Shown: positions 19,518-29,238, numbered from the stretch's first letter. The stretch is DNA of 64,000 nucleotides from DT-110 sp030148525 (GCA_965227445.1 OZ245751.1:4588001-4652000), one strand, 5' to 3'. Numbers and translations: made by a program. Notes: generated by a model not told the origin, from the sequence alone.

Positions 19518-20729
19518 ATGGTTATGCGAATTCTCCTGCTACTACTTTCCGTCCTCTTAGTTGCCTGCCAACCCGTTACCGAGCCCGATTTACCGTCCGG
19601 GGTTACCGCCCTGGTCGATACTATTCGACAAGAGGTGGCCCCTGATAAACGCGTTGCCCTCTTTCAACCCGAAGTACGGCCCGGAAAGGATGACCAGCTG
19701 ATCCTCACCGGCAAGACCAATCTGCCCGAGGCCGCTAATCGTCTGCGAGATGGACTCCGGGAACTCGGATTTACCCTGGCTGATAGCCTGCGTATACTGC
19801 CCGATACCGAACAGTTGGGCGACCAAACCTACGGATTGGTTCACCTGTCGGTGTGCAATATCCGCTCCCGTCCCGCCCATTCAGCCGAGCTATCTACCCA
19901 GGCAACCCTCGGTACCCCCCTGCGCGTATATGAGCAGGAAGGTGACTGGTTTCTCGTTCAGACACCCGATGGTTACCTCGGTTGGCTGGACCGTGGCGGA
20001 TTCACCTCTATGACTGCCCGGGAATGGTCGGCCTGGACCCTTGCCAACCGGGTCGTTTATCTCCCCGATCTTGGATTTGCACTTGCGGAGCCGGACACCG
20101 ATGCAAATCCTGTCTCAGATCTGGTCGCCGGAAACATCCTGGAAAGCCTGGGCACTGAGGGTAATTTCACGGAAGTAGGGTTTCCCGATGGACGCACCGG
20201 ATACTTGCCGACGGCTGACCTCATGCCATTTCGCGACTGGCTGCAGCAGCCCGCTCCGTCCCCTGACCAAATCCTGACCACCGCTTCCCAACACCTGGGG
20301 CGGCCCTACATGTGGGGTGGCACCTCCGGAAAAGCCATGGACTGTAGCGGATTTACCAAGACGGTCTTCTTCCTGAACGGACTATTACTTCCCCGCGACG
20401 CTTCCCAGCAAGTTCACACCGGCACTCCGGTCGAGGCTGATACTTCGCTCGCTAATCTGCAACCGGGGGATTTTCTGTTCTTTGGCCGTGCCCCCACCAG
20501 TTCCACGCCCGAAAAAATCACCCACGTAGCTATCTATATGGGGGACGGCCGTATTATTCACGCCGCCGAACGGGTACAAATTCAAAGCTTGCGTCCCGGC
20601 GATCCGGACTTTGCGCCCGGGCGACTCGCCACTTTTGTGCGGGCAAGACGCATGCTGCAAAAACCTGATCAGGCCGGCATTCCCTTTCTCCATCAAATCG
20701 ACTTGTACACGTCGTCTGACATACAATAG
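19518..20729 (+). CDS. NlpC/P60 cell-wall peptidase lipoprotein with SH3 domains
   Basis: A 403-residue lipoprotein (lipobox LLVAC at the end of the signal). Two bacterial SH3-type domains precede the catalytic domain: one around LSVCNIRSRPAHSAEL and WFLVQTPDGYLGWL, the next ending in GYLPTADL. The C-terminal NlpC/P60 domain has GRPYMWGGTSGKAMDCSGF with Cys276, ITHVAIYMGDG with His336, and IIHAAE about 12 residues on. This architecture is that of gamma-D-glutamyl-diamino-acid endopeptidases acting on muropeptides (YkfC-like). The start could also be the second ATG at 19524. An independent terminator lies upstream, and the M23 peptidase gene follows 80 bases later, so both envelope hydrolases may be expressed together. 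Confidence 0.9.
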   Translation: MVMRILLLLLSVLLVACQPVTEPDLPSGVTALVDTIRQEVAPDKRVALFQPEVRPGKDDQLILTGKTNLPEAANRLRDGLRELGFTLADSLRILPDTEQLGDQTYGLVHLSVCNIRSRPAHSAELSTQATLGTPLRVYEQEGDWFLVQTPDGYLGWLDRGGFTSMTAREWSAWTLANRVVYLPDLGFALAEPDTDANPVSDLVAGNILESLGTEGNFTEVGFPDGRTGYLPTADLMPFRDWLQQPAPSPDQILTTASQHLGRPYMWGGTSGKAMDCSGFTKTVFFLNGLLLPRDASQQVHTGTPVEADTSLANLQPGDFLFFGRAPTSSTPEKITHVAIYMGDGRIIHAAERVQIQSLRPGDPDFAPGRLATFVRARRMLQKPDQAGIPFLHQIDLYTSSDIQ

Positions 20730-20810
20730 GGAAAGCTTTTTATAACCTCTGCGCTCCGGAATAAACCATTTTGGTCATTTTAGTAGTTCCTCTCCTAACA
20801 ACCCGTACCA

Positions 20811-22913
20811 ATGAAAACAATACGCTATTTTTCCCTCCTGGCTCTGCTCCTTATCAGTCTGAACGGACTGGCTCAAACTTATCGTGCTCCCGACGGTGGG
20901 GACGTGTTTCTGCCTGTGCAGTCGACACCCTGTATCGACGAGTCCAATCATGCATTGACTCGCCTCAAATTACGCGAATTAAAAGAGGATTACCTGCGCA
21001 GCCATCCCGATTGGTTACGGTCGCAGGAAGATACTACCTTCAGCTGGCCGATCCGGCAATCCGATGATTTCGCCTATGACTATGTTTACGGCATCTCCAA
21101 CTTTGTGGACCAGGACCCCGCTTTCCCCGGAAAGGTTACCGATTTCAATTGCTCCTCGCGGTCTTACGACACCCAGGGTGGATACAATCACCCGGGTACT
21201 GATATGTTCGTGTATCCCTTCCAATGGCGCGCCGTCAAGTACGATCAGGTTGAGATAGTTGCACCGGCCAGTGGAGTTATTCTCTCCATCCAGGATGGCA
21301 ACCGGGATACGAATTGTGACTTCAACGATAACTCGGCCATTTGGAACGCCATATACTTGATGCACGACAATGGATTTATTACCTGGTTTGGTCACCTGAA
21401 AGCAGGTGCTTTCACCGAAAAACGCGCCGGGGATAGAGTTGAACGGGGTGAGTTCCTGGGCATTATGGCCAGTAGTGGCCGTTCCTCGGGACCACACCTC
21501 CATTTCGAGATCTACAATGACGAAGGACAGTTGATTGATCCTTATGCCGGTCCTTGTAACACCCTCAACAGTACCTCCTACTGGGATGAGCAAAAGCCCT
21601 TCCGCGAGCCGCGTATCAACGCCCTGATCACTCATTCGGCCCGTCCCCAATTCTCGGGCTGTGTACCCGAATCTGGTGAAGAAAACACCATGATTAAGTC
21701 TTGCTTTGCTCCCGGTGAATCAGTTATAACAACTGCTTACTACCACGATCAGCGGCAGGGGGACACTACGTTCTTCCGACTGATCAATCCGGCGGGTGGT
21801 GTTTTTGATTCTTGGCTTCATGTATCTCCTGGTACCTACAATGCTTCCTGGTGGTTTTGGACGTATAATGCGCCCCAGAATGCCATGCCCGGCAGGTATA
21901 CCTGGGAAGCTCGTTTTGGAGAGCAGGTCGCCCGTACCTACTTCTACATAGGCGAAACTGAAAAAAACATCACCGATGAGATCCTGTTTTGCGAAGGCTC
22001 TAAAGCTTCTTTAATACCACCTACTGTGGATAATGCCCAATACTTTTGGAGTAACGGAATGCGTGCTCCCGGGGTGGATATTGGCCATACCGGTGAATAC
22101 ACAGTTTCCATAACGGATGCCTCCTCCTGTACGGAAGTTACTTTTCCCATTACAAAGAAACCTGCTCCGGATATTGATTTTCCTACGCGGATTGAGTTCT
22201 GCCGGGGAGAGTCGGTCGAGCTTTCGGCCCCCGATGGATTCGACGCTTACCTGTGGTCGACCGGTGAGACATCACAAAACATTAAGGTAAGTGATGAAGG
22301 ACTCTACACTCTTGAACTCACACAAGGTTCCTGCACCTACTCCTACCAGGTAGATGCATTTTTGCGAAAAATTCGCACGCCGGAATTCATTGCGGGACCC
22401 ACTAACGTAGCCGTATTCGATACTGCCCGGTACCAGATTGATGCTCTGCCGGATCATCAGTATGAATGGTCAGTTAACGGTGGACGAATTCTTTCCGCCA
22501 GTACCGGCAATTCGATCCAGGTAATTTGGGAAGAAGGGAGTGCCTTGGGAGAGTTGTGCGTCATGACAACTGGTCCGGCCGGCTGCCTTAGCGGTACCCA
22601 ACCGTGTTTGCGTGTGGAAATCGACCCGCTGACCTCGACCAGCGAAATACCTGGTCTGACCCAGTACCGAATGTTCCCCAATCCGGCGGGCGACAGGGTG
22701 CGGGTGCAGTTTACAGTGAATGAGCCGGCACACTTACGGGTTCGACTTATTTCTTCATTGGGACAGGAATTAGCATCTTGGGACTGGCGGGTAGCTTCCG
22801 GTGCGCAGGAACGTTCGCTCGACCTCAGCCAGATTCCCGACGGTTGGTACACCCTAACCATGGAATCCCAAACAGGTATGTTGAGTAGGAAGCTGGTTCA
22901 CCGTACTCCTTAG
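20811..22913 (+). CDS. M23 family (LytM-type) metallopeptidase with type A T9SS sorting domain
   Basis: A 700-residue secreted zinc endopeptidase. A signal peptide ends in NGLAQ. The M23 domain shows the zinc ligands in YNHPGTDM (about residue 127) and the GPHLHFE motif (about 228-230). Beta-sandwich domains follow, including two short FCEGSKASLIPP/FCRGESVELSAP repeats typical of Bacteroidota surface proteins. The last 85 residues (YRMFPNPAGDRVRVQF ... GWYTLTM) form a type A T9SS C-terminal sorting domain, so the enzyme should be exported across the outer membrane. Target specificity (own cell wall or prey/competitor peptidoglycan) cannot be told. The TAG stop overlaps the TAA of the convergent dehydratase gene by a shared TTAG. 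Confidence 0.93.
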   Translation: MKTIRYFSLLALLLISLNGLAQTYRAPDGGDVFLPVQSTPCIDESNHALTRLKLRELKEDYLRSHPDWLRSQEDTTFSWPIRQSDDFAYDYVYGISNFVDQDPAFPGKVTDFNCSSRSYDTQGGYNHPGTDMFVYPFQWRAVKYDQVEIVAPASGVILSIQDGNRDTNCDFNDNSAIWNAIYLMHDNGFITWFGHLKAGAFTEKRAGDRVERGEFLGIMASSGRSSGPHLHFEIYNDEGQLIDPYAGPCNTLNSTSYWDEQKPFREPRINALITHSARPQFSGCVPESGEENTMIKSCFAPGESVITTAYYHDQRQGDTTFFRLINPAGGVFDSWLHVSPGTYNASWWFWTYNAPQNAMPGRYTWEARFGEQVARTYFYIGETEKNITDEILFCEGSKASLIPPTVDNAQYFWSNGMRAPGVDIGHTGEYTVSITDASSCTEVTFPITKKPAPDIDFPTRIEFCRGESVELSAPDGFDAYLWSTGETSQNIKVSDEGLYTLELTQGSCTYSYQVDAFLRKIRTPEFIAGPTNVAVFDTARYQIDALPDHQYEWSVNGGRILSASTGNSIQVIWEEGSALGELCVMTTGPAGCLSGTQPCLRVEIDPLTSTSEIPGLTQYRMFPNPAGDRVRVQFTVNEPAHLRVRLISSLGQELASWDWRVASGAQERSLDLSQIPDGWYTLTMESQTGMLSRKLVHRTP

Positions 22914-23878
22914 AAGGGCAATTTCCCCAGATCCACATTCCCGCCGGTCAGGATGATCCCCACTTGCCTTCCGGCAAAAAAGGAAGGGTTGGCCAATACG
23001 GCCGCCAAAGGCACGGCGCAACTGGGCTCGATGATAATCTTCATTCGCTCCCAGGTGAGCCGCATGGCTTCCACGATCTGCTCCTCGGTAACCGTTAAGA
23101 TATCGTCCAGATGTTGGTGCAGGATGGCAAAGGTCTTTTCCCCGAGATTGGTCCGCAGCCCATCGGCAATAGTATCGATGGAGGTATTTACCTGTAGTGT
23201 GCCGGCTTTGAGTGACCGGCAGGCATCGTCCACCGCTTTGGGTTCCGCACCGATCAACTTCACAGAGGGGTGCAGATACCGGGTCGTAAGCGCCGTCCCG
23301 CTCATCAGCCCGCCCCCACCGACCGGAGCCATCATAATGTCGGGTACGCCGGGCATGTCCGTTAATAATTCCAGGGATGCTGTTGCCTGCCCGGCAATTA
23401 CGTTGTAATCATTGTACGGGTGAATGAACGTAGCACCAGTGCGATCCACTACTTCTTTGAGCGTGGTTTCACGAGCTTCCAGCGTAGGGGCACAGGCAAT
23501 GACCTCCGCTCCGTATCCTTTGGTGGCCGCCTTTTTGATGGAGGGTGCATTTTCGGGCATGACAATGTAGGCCGGAATGCCCAGTTCGCGGGCGGCCCGG
23601 GCAACGGCCTGCGCGTGGTTACCCGACGAATGCGTAGCTATGCCCCGCTCCTTTTCCGCCGGTGTTAACCGAATAGCTGCACTGGCACCTCCCCGCATTT
23701 TAAAGGCCCCAACCTTCTGGAAGTTTTCGCATTTAAAAAAGAGCCGGGCTCCCGCTACCGCGTCGATGCTGGCACAGGTAAGTACCGGCGTCCGGTGAAT
23801 GAGTGATTCAATGGCCTCGTGGGTTTGCTGAATTTCTTTCAGCGTTGGAATATTATCCAGGGCGGAGAGCTGTAACAT
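22910..23878 (-). CDS. Threonine dehydratase / serine racemase family enzyme
   Basis: A 322-residue fold-type II PLP enzyme. The PLP lysine is Lys60 in KVGAFKMRGG, substrate-binding SSGNHAQ follows, and the phosphate-binding loop is GGGGLMSG. There is no C-terminal ACT regulatory domain, so it is a short form of the kind found in catabolic threonine ammonia-lyases and serine racemases; the sequence alone does not separate these. The ATG at 23876-23878 is chosen over the longer frame (to 23989) because the extension is not family-like and a perfect TACTTTTG box lies just upstream of this ATG. It overlaps the M23 gene tail to tail by four bases. Confidence 0.9.
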   Translation of the reverse strand: MLQLSALDNIPTLKEIQQTHEAIESLIHRTPVLTCASIDAVAGARLFFKCENFQKVGAFKMRGGASAAIRLTPAEKERGIATHSSGNHAQAVARAARELGIPAYIVMPENAPSIKKAATKGYGAEVIACAPTLEARETTLKEVVDRTGATFIHPYNDYNVIAGQATASLELLTDMPGVPDIMMAPVGGGGLMSGTALTTRYLHPSVKLIGAEPKAVDDACRSLKAGTLQVNTSIDTIADGLRTNLGEKTFAILHQHLDDILTVTEEQIVEAMRLTWERMKIIIEPSCAVPLAAVLANPSFFAGRQVGIILTGGNVDLGKLPF

Positions 23879-23894
23879 GTAGTTGTGTTTTACA

Positions 23895-23902
23895 CAAAAG
23901 TA
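23895..23902 (-). promoter_or_regulatory. Candidate -7 box for the dehydratase gene
   Basis: Read leftward, TACTTTTG matches TAnnTTTG exactly, 16 bases before the ATG. No good TTG is seen at the -33 distance, so this is tentative. Confidence 0.4.
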
Positions 23903-24026
23903 ATACGATCCCGGAAAATGTCGATACACAGACCAGCCCCCAATTCCGGCTAACCAGCGCAAGACTTCTTGGCTGATGAACAAAAACAACCAAAGACTGT
24001 GTTATTGATCTTTCAAACGCACATCA

Positions 24027-24308
24027 ATGAGAAAGCAAATCAGTTTGATATTAGCGGTACTAGCTGTAGTTGGTCAGATACTCTTGACCCACCGGATGGT
24101 TAAGTTGCCTGACGAGCCCTTCTGGACCTCCCCCATAGAGATGTACGACAATTTTGCCTTTGCACTGACACTGGCATTGAGTTTGCCCGCTCCGCGGTAT
24201 ACTACCCTGCTGGTGATGATCCTGATCGGATGGGTTTCTTACCGGGTGTGGTACTGGGTACTGGGGCGCTTTACACCTGCTTCCGATTCAAAGATTAATA
24301 ACGCGTGA
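24027..24308 (+). CDS. Small membrane protein of unknown function
   Basis: A 93-residue protein with two hydrophobic segments (about residues 5-22 and 60-82) joined by a loop containing EPFWTSPIEMYDNFAF. No family is recognised. It overlaps the convergent baeRF gene by 14 bases, so its stop lies inside that gene's 3' end. The coding call rests on the plausible ATG, clean membrane topology and lack of a better frame in the gap. Confidence 0.6.
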   Translation: MRKQISLILAVLAVVGQILLTHRMVKLPDEPFWTSPIEMYDNFAFALTLALSLPAPRYTTLLVMILIGWVSYRVWYWVLGRFTPASDSKINNA

Positions 24309-25359
24309 TCAGTCCAATTCGATCAAAGGTGGGAAGTTCGCCATCGGGAATAAAAACGACCGAGCCCCGTTTTTCGATGCACAGCTCAATGATTTCATCG
24401 ACGATATCGTCGATACGCCCCGACGCATCATCTGGTTCATCCAGGGAAATATGGCCTTCTTTAAAGTGGGCAGGCTGAAAATATCCCTCTTCCACCAGGA
24501 GAATATCACCGCGCCCCTCGTTGACCGCCCGCCAGATGTCGTTTAGATCACTGGCAAATCGCTGATCGTTGACGGCGTCAGCCAATTCTTCTTTTGCTCG
24601 TTCTTTTTCCCTGGCAATCCATTCCTCCACTACGATCCAGGCCTTTTTGGCCATATCGGACAAATTGGGTTGACCGGGCGGGGTGGTATAACCAATGAAC
24701 ACATTTTTATCTTCCGTAATTTCTTTCAGAATGGCCTGAACGGGCTCTGTTGCTACTACCACCATTCTGGCGGCATGCTCCATGAGAAAGTCCTGCAGGC
24801 GCTTGTCGGTGCGTTGCAAAAAGGTACGAATCCGAACCTTTTCCGCTTCGGAGGGGTTTCCGGACTCGTCATCTGGTTCCGGCACATCGTTCAGGTAGGG
24901 AAACCCTTCGTTACGCACCTCAGTACTAACCCGATCTCCATAGGCATCGTACAGCTTGGCTTCATTGAGCTGCAAGTGCAGAATGAAGTAGACTTCCTGG
25001 TGGTGCATCGACCGGTATAGATCGCGGGTGGCAAAGGTGCCATTAATCACGATCCGTTCTTTTACCGGAAGGGGGAAGCGAATAATCTCGTGAGTCTCCT
25101 GACAAGCATAAAGGGCCAGCCCATCCAGACTCGTCTGGAAATTGTAATCACTGGCCATTTGGGTTAGCTTGCTCACCAGTTCGGCAGATACATTTTTCCC
25201 AAACTCATTATTCAGCCTCCGTTCCGTTTCCCGGATCAGGTTCTTGAGAAGAATGGGGTCCTGCTGATTATCCGGAGCAGTCCTGTGTGTAGGCAGCAGA
25301 ATGCTGACACAAGGAACCGACTGGATATCCTTGATGGCTTTGATCTTTTGTTTAATCAT
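24295..25359 (-). CDS. baeRF-type (bacterial eRF1-like) protein
   Basis: A 354-residue cytosolic protein resembling the bacterial archaeo-eukaryotic release-factor families. It begins with the characteristic VPCVSILLPTHRT, continues with DLYRSMHHQEVYFILHLQLNEAKLYDA in the middle domain and ends with an eL30-like segment (RGDILLVEEGYFQPA ... RGSVVFIPDGELP). Proteins of this group are predicted to act on stalled or hibernating ribosomes, but few have been tested. No GGQ loop is apparent, so peptidyl-tRNA hydrolysis is uncertain. It stands alone, between two small membrane protein genes. Confidence 0.75.
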   Translation of the reverse strand: MIKQKIKAIKDIQSVPCVSILLPTHRTAPDNQQDPILLKNLIRETERRLNNEFGKNVSAELVSKLTQMASDYNFQTSLDGLALYACQETHEIIRFPLPVKERIVINGTFATRDLYRSMHHQEVYFILHLQLNEAKLYDAYGDRVSTEVRNEGFPYLNDVPEPDDESGNPSEAEKVRIRTFLQRTDKRLQDFLMEHAARMVVVATEPVQAILKEITEDKNVFIGYTTPPGQPNLSDMAKKAWIVVEEWIAREKERAKEELADAVNDQRFASDLNDIWRAVNEGRGDILLVEEGYFQPAHFKEGHISLDEPDDASGRIDDIVDEIIELCIEKRGSVVFIPDGELPTFDRIGLITRY

Positions 25360-25418
25360 ACGGATACGGAAAAGCGTATAGCTTTAAAACCATGAGTTAC
25401 AAAAAACCAGCCTAAAAA

Positions 25419-25628
25419 TCAACGGCGGCCCAGCACATAGGCAAACACCCAGCAAACAATACCAGCACCAAAGTACACGAAAGCGGCGGTTTGGCCACTG
25501 TTGTCACTCGCCTTAAGGTTAAGTCCAAAAATATCAACATTAGCCGTGGCATCCTGGTAGGTAACGACACCCAGGTACACTAAAGCCACGCCGACGAGTA
25601 CGAGAATAAAGGGAAGGATCTTTTTCAT
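25419..25628 (-). CDS. Small two-helix membrane protein (DUF3185-like)
   Basis: A 69-residue protein with hydrophobic segments at about 4-24 and 47-66 separated by a short polar loop (ATANVDIFGLNLKASDNS). Size and layout resemble the DUF3185 group of small membrane proteins, but the assignment is by pattern only. It shares a short AACCAATCA-like leader style with the DUF1328 gene that diverges from it. Confidence 0.6.
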   Translation of the reverse strand: MKKILPFILVLVGVALVYLGVVTYQDATANVDIFGLNLKASDNSGQTAAFVYFGAGIVCWVFAYVLGRR

Positions 25629-25858
25629 GATTGGTTTTATTGGTTTTTTAAGGAACGTACAAGGGGCGCAGAGGTTTGGTAGTCATCAAAATTGGCGATC
25701 TCTCTTACTGTCATGCCGAATCCTTGGCATAGTTCATCACCGCGCCGGACAGGTAAGCCGCAGATTCGAGCAGAGAGATTGATAGAATAAAGAAACGAAC
25801 ATCTGCTACGTTGACCTTTTTTAAATACACTAATAATTTTCCAAAAAACCAATCAACT

Positions 25859-26020
25859 ATGTTACGTCTTACATTAGCCTTTCTGGTGATCGCTATTATT
25901 GCCGCTATTTTTGGATTTGGTGGCATTGCTGCCGGAGCCGCCGGTATTGCCAAGATCATTTTCTACATCTTTCTGGTGTTGTTAGTTATCTCGCTATTGG
26001 CAAGGTTATTACGCGTGTAG
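25859..26020 (+). CDS. DUF1328 family small membrane protein
   Basis: A 53-residue hydrophobic protein. MLRLTLAFLVIAIIAAIFGF followed by GGIAAGAAGIAKI is the hallmark of the DUF1328 (YtjA) family, small inner-membrane proteins often linked to envelope stress. The ATG at 25859 fits the family start; the frame extends 48 bases upstream without support. A very strong bidirectional terminator lies ten bases after the stop. Confidence 0.85.
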   Translation: MLRLTLAFLVIAIIAAIFGFGGIAAGAAGIAKIIFYIFLVLLVISLLARLLRV

Positions 26021-26029
26021 TCGCGGACC

Positions 26030-26089
26030 GTCGCAAAAAAACGGATGGCCAGGTTGCACGAGCAACCTGGCCATCCGTTTTTTTGCGAC
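26030..26089. terminator. Bidirectional terminator with a perfect 28-bp stem
   Basis: GTCGCAAAAAAACGG... (26030-26057) is the exact complement of 26062-26089, with a 4-nt ACGA loop. A-tract and T-tract flanks let it end transcription from both the DUF1328 gene and the convergent antiporter gene, whose stop is only six bases away. Confidence 0.92.
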
Positions 26090-26094
26090 AATTG

Positions 26095-27579
26095 TCATAA
26101 AACCCCCATCAACAAATATATCAAGGCCGTCAATCCACCGGCAATTGAGGCGTACGGTAATTGCGTCTTTACGTGATCAATGTGATCGCTGGCCGAGGCC
26201 ATAGACGATAAAATACTCGTATCCGAAATGGGCGAACAATGGTCACCATACACACCACCCCCAAGGGCCGCGGCAATGGTCATATACACATTGGCATCCA
26301 TCCCGCGGGCCATGGGCACTGCAATGGCGATCATGATCGCAAAGGTCCCCCAGGAAGTCCCCGTGGAAAAGGCAATAAAACAACTTACTAAAAAGATGAT
26401 CAGTGGCACCAGTCCGGGGGATAACCACGCCTTGGCGACGTCAGCTACGTACTGTCCGGTGCCCATTTCGCCACAAACATTACCAATGGCAAAAGCCAGC
26501 AGCATCAGCAAAGCCAACGGAATCATGCCCGAAACCCCCTTCAGGGTCATATCGATCATTTCACGGAAGCCAAAAATCCCCTGTACTTTATAGGAAACCA
26601 TGGAGATCAAAATGGCCGTCGATACGGAAACGAGCACCGAGGTTGACCCGGAGCCCTGTCCGATGGCGTAAAAAATGGTTGACATATTGACCGTATCCGG
26701 ATACCGCTCCAGTGCTGCCCCCCACCCTGTATAGGCGAGCATCAAGGGCATCATAAGCACCATAATCAGGATGGGAATAACCATATTGAACGACCGGGGC
26801 GTTACTCCCTCCTTGGTGGGTTGGTCCGTCAACTCGTCAGAAACCATGGGGGTGGCTCCGTCGGAGAGCAGTTTCCCCTCCTCTCTGGCGCGAATCTCTG
26901 CTTTCCGCATGGGACCAAAGTCGCGACGGGAAAAGATGATGACCAACACCATTATCAAAGCTAAAAAAGGATAAAAATTATACCCCAAAGCTCGAATCAT
27001 AGTCGCAAACGGATCATCGAACCCCTGCGCCAGTAATAAGGTCATGATGAAAGCCCCCCAACCATTAAACGGGATCAGCATACTGGAAGGCGCTGAACTG
27101 GAATCGGCAATGTAAGCCAGCTTTTCCCGGGGAATACCCAGGCGGTCAAAAACGGGGCGGTAAAGAGCACCAACGGTAAGCACCGAGATGCTGGACTCCA
27201 CAAAGATGAGTAAGCCCGTAAGCCAGGCTAAAAACTGAATCACAATGCGGTTGCTGCCAGCTTTGCGCGATTCGTAATACGCTAACAGACGATTTACCCG
27301 AACGATAAACCCTTCAACTCCTCCCGACTTTTGAATAAAAATGATCAGCGCCCCGACCAGCGCACAAAACATTATGGTCCGGGTATTGCCAGGTGATTGA
27401 AATACCACCACCAGCGACTCAATGGCGGCCAGGGTACCGGTCAGAAAATTGTAGTCATTGATGATGACCCAACCTAACCAGATACCCAGCATCAAAGAAA
27501 TAAACACCTGTCGGCTAAAAATAGCCAATACAATAGCCACCACCGGTGGGATGAGAGATAGAATACCGTAGTCAGGCAT
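26095..27579 (-). CDS. NhaC-family Na+/H+ antiporter
   Basis: A 494-residue polytopic membrane protein with roughly eleven to twelve hydrophobic helices. It matches NhaC-type antiporters: an SLIPPVVAIVLAI start, FVESSISVLTVG in the middle, and the C-terminal FSTGTSWGTFAI and GGGVYGDHCSPISDTSI motifs. A cytoplasmic loop around residues 225-260 is charged. The likely role is sodium extrusion and pH homeostasis, which fits a marine or saline habitat. Some family members exchange other substrates such as malate/lactate, so the ion specificity is inferred. It is monocistronic. Confidence 0.9.
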   Translation of the reverse strand: MPDYGILSLIPPVVAIVLAIFSRQVFISLMLGIWLGWVIINDYNFLTGTLAAIESLVVVFQSPGNTRTIMFCALVGALIIFIQKSGGVEGFIVRVNRLLAYYESRKAGSNRIVIQFLAWLTGLLIFVESSISVLTVGALYRPVFDRLGIPREKLAYIADSSSAPSSMLIPFNGWGAFIMTLLLAQGFDDPFATMIRALGYNFYPFLALIMVLVIIFSRRDFGPMRKAEIRAREEGKLLSDGATPMVSDELTDQPTKEGVTPRSFNMVIPILIMVLMMPLMLAYTGWGAALERYPDTVNMSTIFYAIGQGSGSTSVLVSVSTAILISMVSYKVQGIFGFREMIDMTLKGVSGMIPLALLMLLAFAIGNVCGEMGTGQYVADVAKAWLSPGLVPLIIFLVSCFIAFSTGTSWGTFAIMIAIAVPMARGMDANVYMTIAAALGGGVYGDHCSPISDTSILSSMASASDHIDHVKTQLPYASIAGGLTALIYLLMGVL

Positions 27580-27770
27580 AGCCGCTGGATTTTTCGTTTG
27601 CGATCAAAATAGTAAATCTATTTGGCAACGACTTACGTACTTAGAAAGCAATAACCAACGTCATTTTATGGTCCAGAGCCGGACACATCATCCATAATGC
27701 AAAGAATCAACGCAACATGGCCGCAAGGATCACTGTTCTATCGAAAGCCAACAAAACAAACCAATTATCT

Positions 27771-28565
27771 ATGCGCCGCTTATTCCGTCTTAAACCCGCC
27801 TACTGGGCCGGACTGTTTTTATCCATCATTACTACCCTGCAATCCTGTAAAGTAAAAGACTACGCCTCTGACTCCAAGCCCATTGACCACGGCATGTGGG
27901 ATAAACTCACTAAAAAACACGTTACACCGGAAGGGTACGTGGATTACGAAGGATTTCTAGAAGACAGCGTGCAGGTTAAAGCATACCTCGCATTGTTAAG
28001 CAATCATCATCCTAATGACGAATTCTGGAGCCGTGACGAGCGATTAGCCTATTGGATCAACGCCTACAACGCCTTTACTGTAAAACTGATCATGGACCAT
28101 TACCCCGTGCAGAGTATTAAGGATATTAAAAATGGTATTCCGTTCGTAAACACGGTTTGGGACATTCAATTCATCGACATCGAGGAGCGCACCTACGACC
28201 TCAATAATATCGAGCACGGCATCATCCGGCCCAAATTCGAGGAACCTCGCATCCACTTTGCAGTTAACTGTGCATCGGTTTCCTGCCCGCGCCTGCGCAA
28301 CGAAGCCTACACGGCCGAAAGACTCGATGAGCAGCTCACCGATCAGACAAAATCCTTCCTGGCCGATGAATCCAAGAATAAAATAAGTGAAAATCAGCTT
28401 GAGCTATCCAAGCTCTTCACCTGGTACGGAGGGGATTTCACGAAGGACGGCCAGACGGTTGTAGGCTTCGTCCAAAAATATTCCGACCAGGATATCAGCG
28501 ATGATGCAAAGGTGGATTACATCGAGTACAACTGGGACCTGAATGTCCGCGACAATTACCAGTAG
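27771..28565 (+). CDS. DUF547 lipoprotein
   Basis: A 264-residue protein. The ATG at 27771 places a signal peptide with a Cys at its end (TLQSCKVKDY); the frame extends to 27717 without need. The DUF547 domain is recognised by RLAYWINAYNAFTVKLIMDHYP, FVNTVWD and IHFAVNCASVSCPRLR. In this family a Cys/His arrangement suggests an enzymatic role that has not been defined. It ends two bases from the convergent smpB stop. Confidence 0.85.
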   Translation: MRRLFRLKPAYWAGLFLSIITTLQSCKVKDYASDSKPIDHGMWDKLTKKHVTPEGYVDYEGFLEDSVQVKAYLALLSNHHPNDEFWSRDERLAYWINAYNAFTVKLIMDHYPVQSIKDIKNGIPFVNTVWDIQFIDIEERTYDLNNIEHGIIRPKFEEPRIHFAVNCASVSCPRLRNEAYTAERLDEQLTDQTKSFLADESKNKISENQLELSKLFTWYGGDFTKDGQTVVGFVQKYSDQDISDDAKVDYIEYNWDLNVRDNYQ

Positions 28566-28568
28566 TAG

Positions 28569-29042
28569 TTAGATATATTTCTTCATCCGGCTCATCTCCC
28601 GCTTGAGGTCTTTTTCCTTGATGGATTCGCGCTTGTCGTAGACCTTCTTACCCTGGGCCAGGGCGATCTCCAGCTTGGCGTACCCCCGGTCATTCAGGTA
28701 CAGGCGACAGGGAACAATGGTAAAACCTTTCTCCTTCACCCGCTTTTCCAGGCGACGTAATTCGGCGCGTTTAAGGAGCAGCTTGCGATCACGGCGCGTC
28801 TCGTGATTCTCGCGATTACCGTGCCGGTATTCCCCTACGAACATGCTTTTCAGGAACAATTCCCCGTCATCGAAAAAGCAGTAGGCATCGGAGAGGTTGG
28901 CGTTACTGGCGCGGATCGATTTGATCTCCGTTCCAGTCAACGAAATACCTGCCTCGTACGTATCGATGAATTTGTATTCGAACTTGGCCCGTCGGTTTAC
29001 GATGTTCACCGGACCTTTATTTGTTTTTTTCTTGGATGCCAT
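28569..29042 (-). CDS. smpB: SsrA-binding protein SmpB
   Basis: A 157-residue partner of tmRNA in trans-translation. The OB-fold core shows FIDTYEAGISLTGTEIKSIR and the basic C-terminal tail KKVYDKRESIKEKDLKRE, both diagnostic. The length matches the family. No tmRNA gene was seen in this window. Confidence 0.96.
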   Translation of the reverse strand: MASKKKTNKGPVNIVNRRAKFEYKFIDTYEAGISLTGTEIKSIRASNANLSDAYCFFDDGELFLKSMFVGEYRHGNRENHETRRDRKLLLKRAELRRLEKRVKEKGFTIVPCRLYLNDRGYAKLEIALAQGKKVYDKRESIKEKDLKREMSRMKKYI

Positions 29043-29172
29043 GTACTTATTTTTCGTCGTGTAGCCCTTGCTTTGTCATTTGTTATGGCTTTCGCCAAAA
29101 TAATCTTGCTTTTGCGAAAGCAACAGAAACCTACGAAGTAACGCAAAATCCGGGGAAAAAGGTTCATGCTGG

Positions 29173-29207
29173 CAAAAAGCCCGGTGTCATTCGCACCGGG
29201 CTTTTTG
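29173..29207 (-). terminator. Terminator after the DPP IV-like gene
   Basis: CAAAAAGCCCGGTG (29173-29186) pairs perfectly with 29194-29207 around a 7-nt loop, 32 bases past the leftward stop at 29239 and upstream of smpB. Confidence 0.8.
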
Positions 29208-29238
29208 TTGTAGCCTTGTGAAGAAACATCATCAGGCT

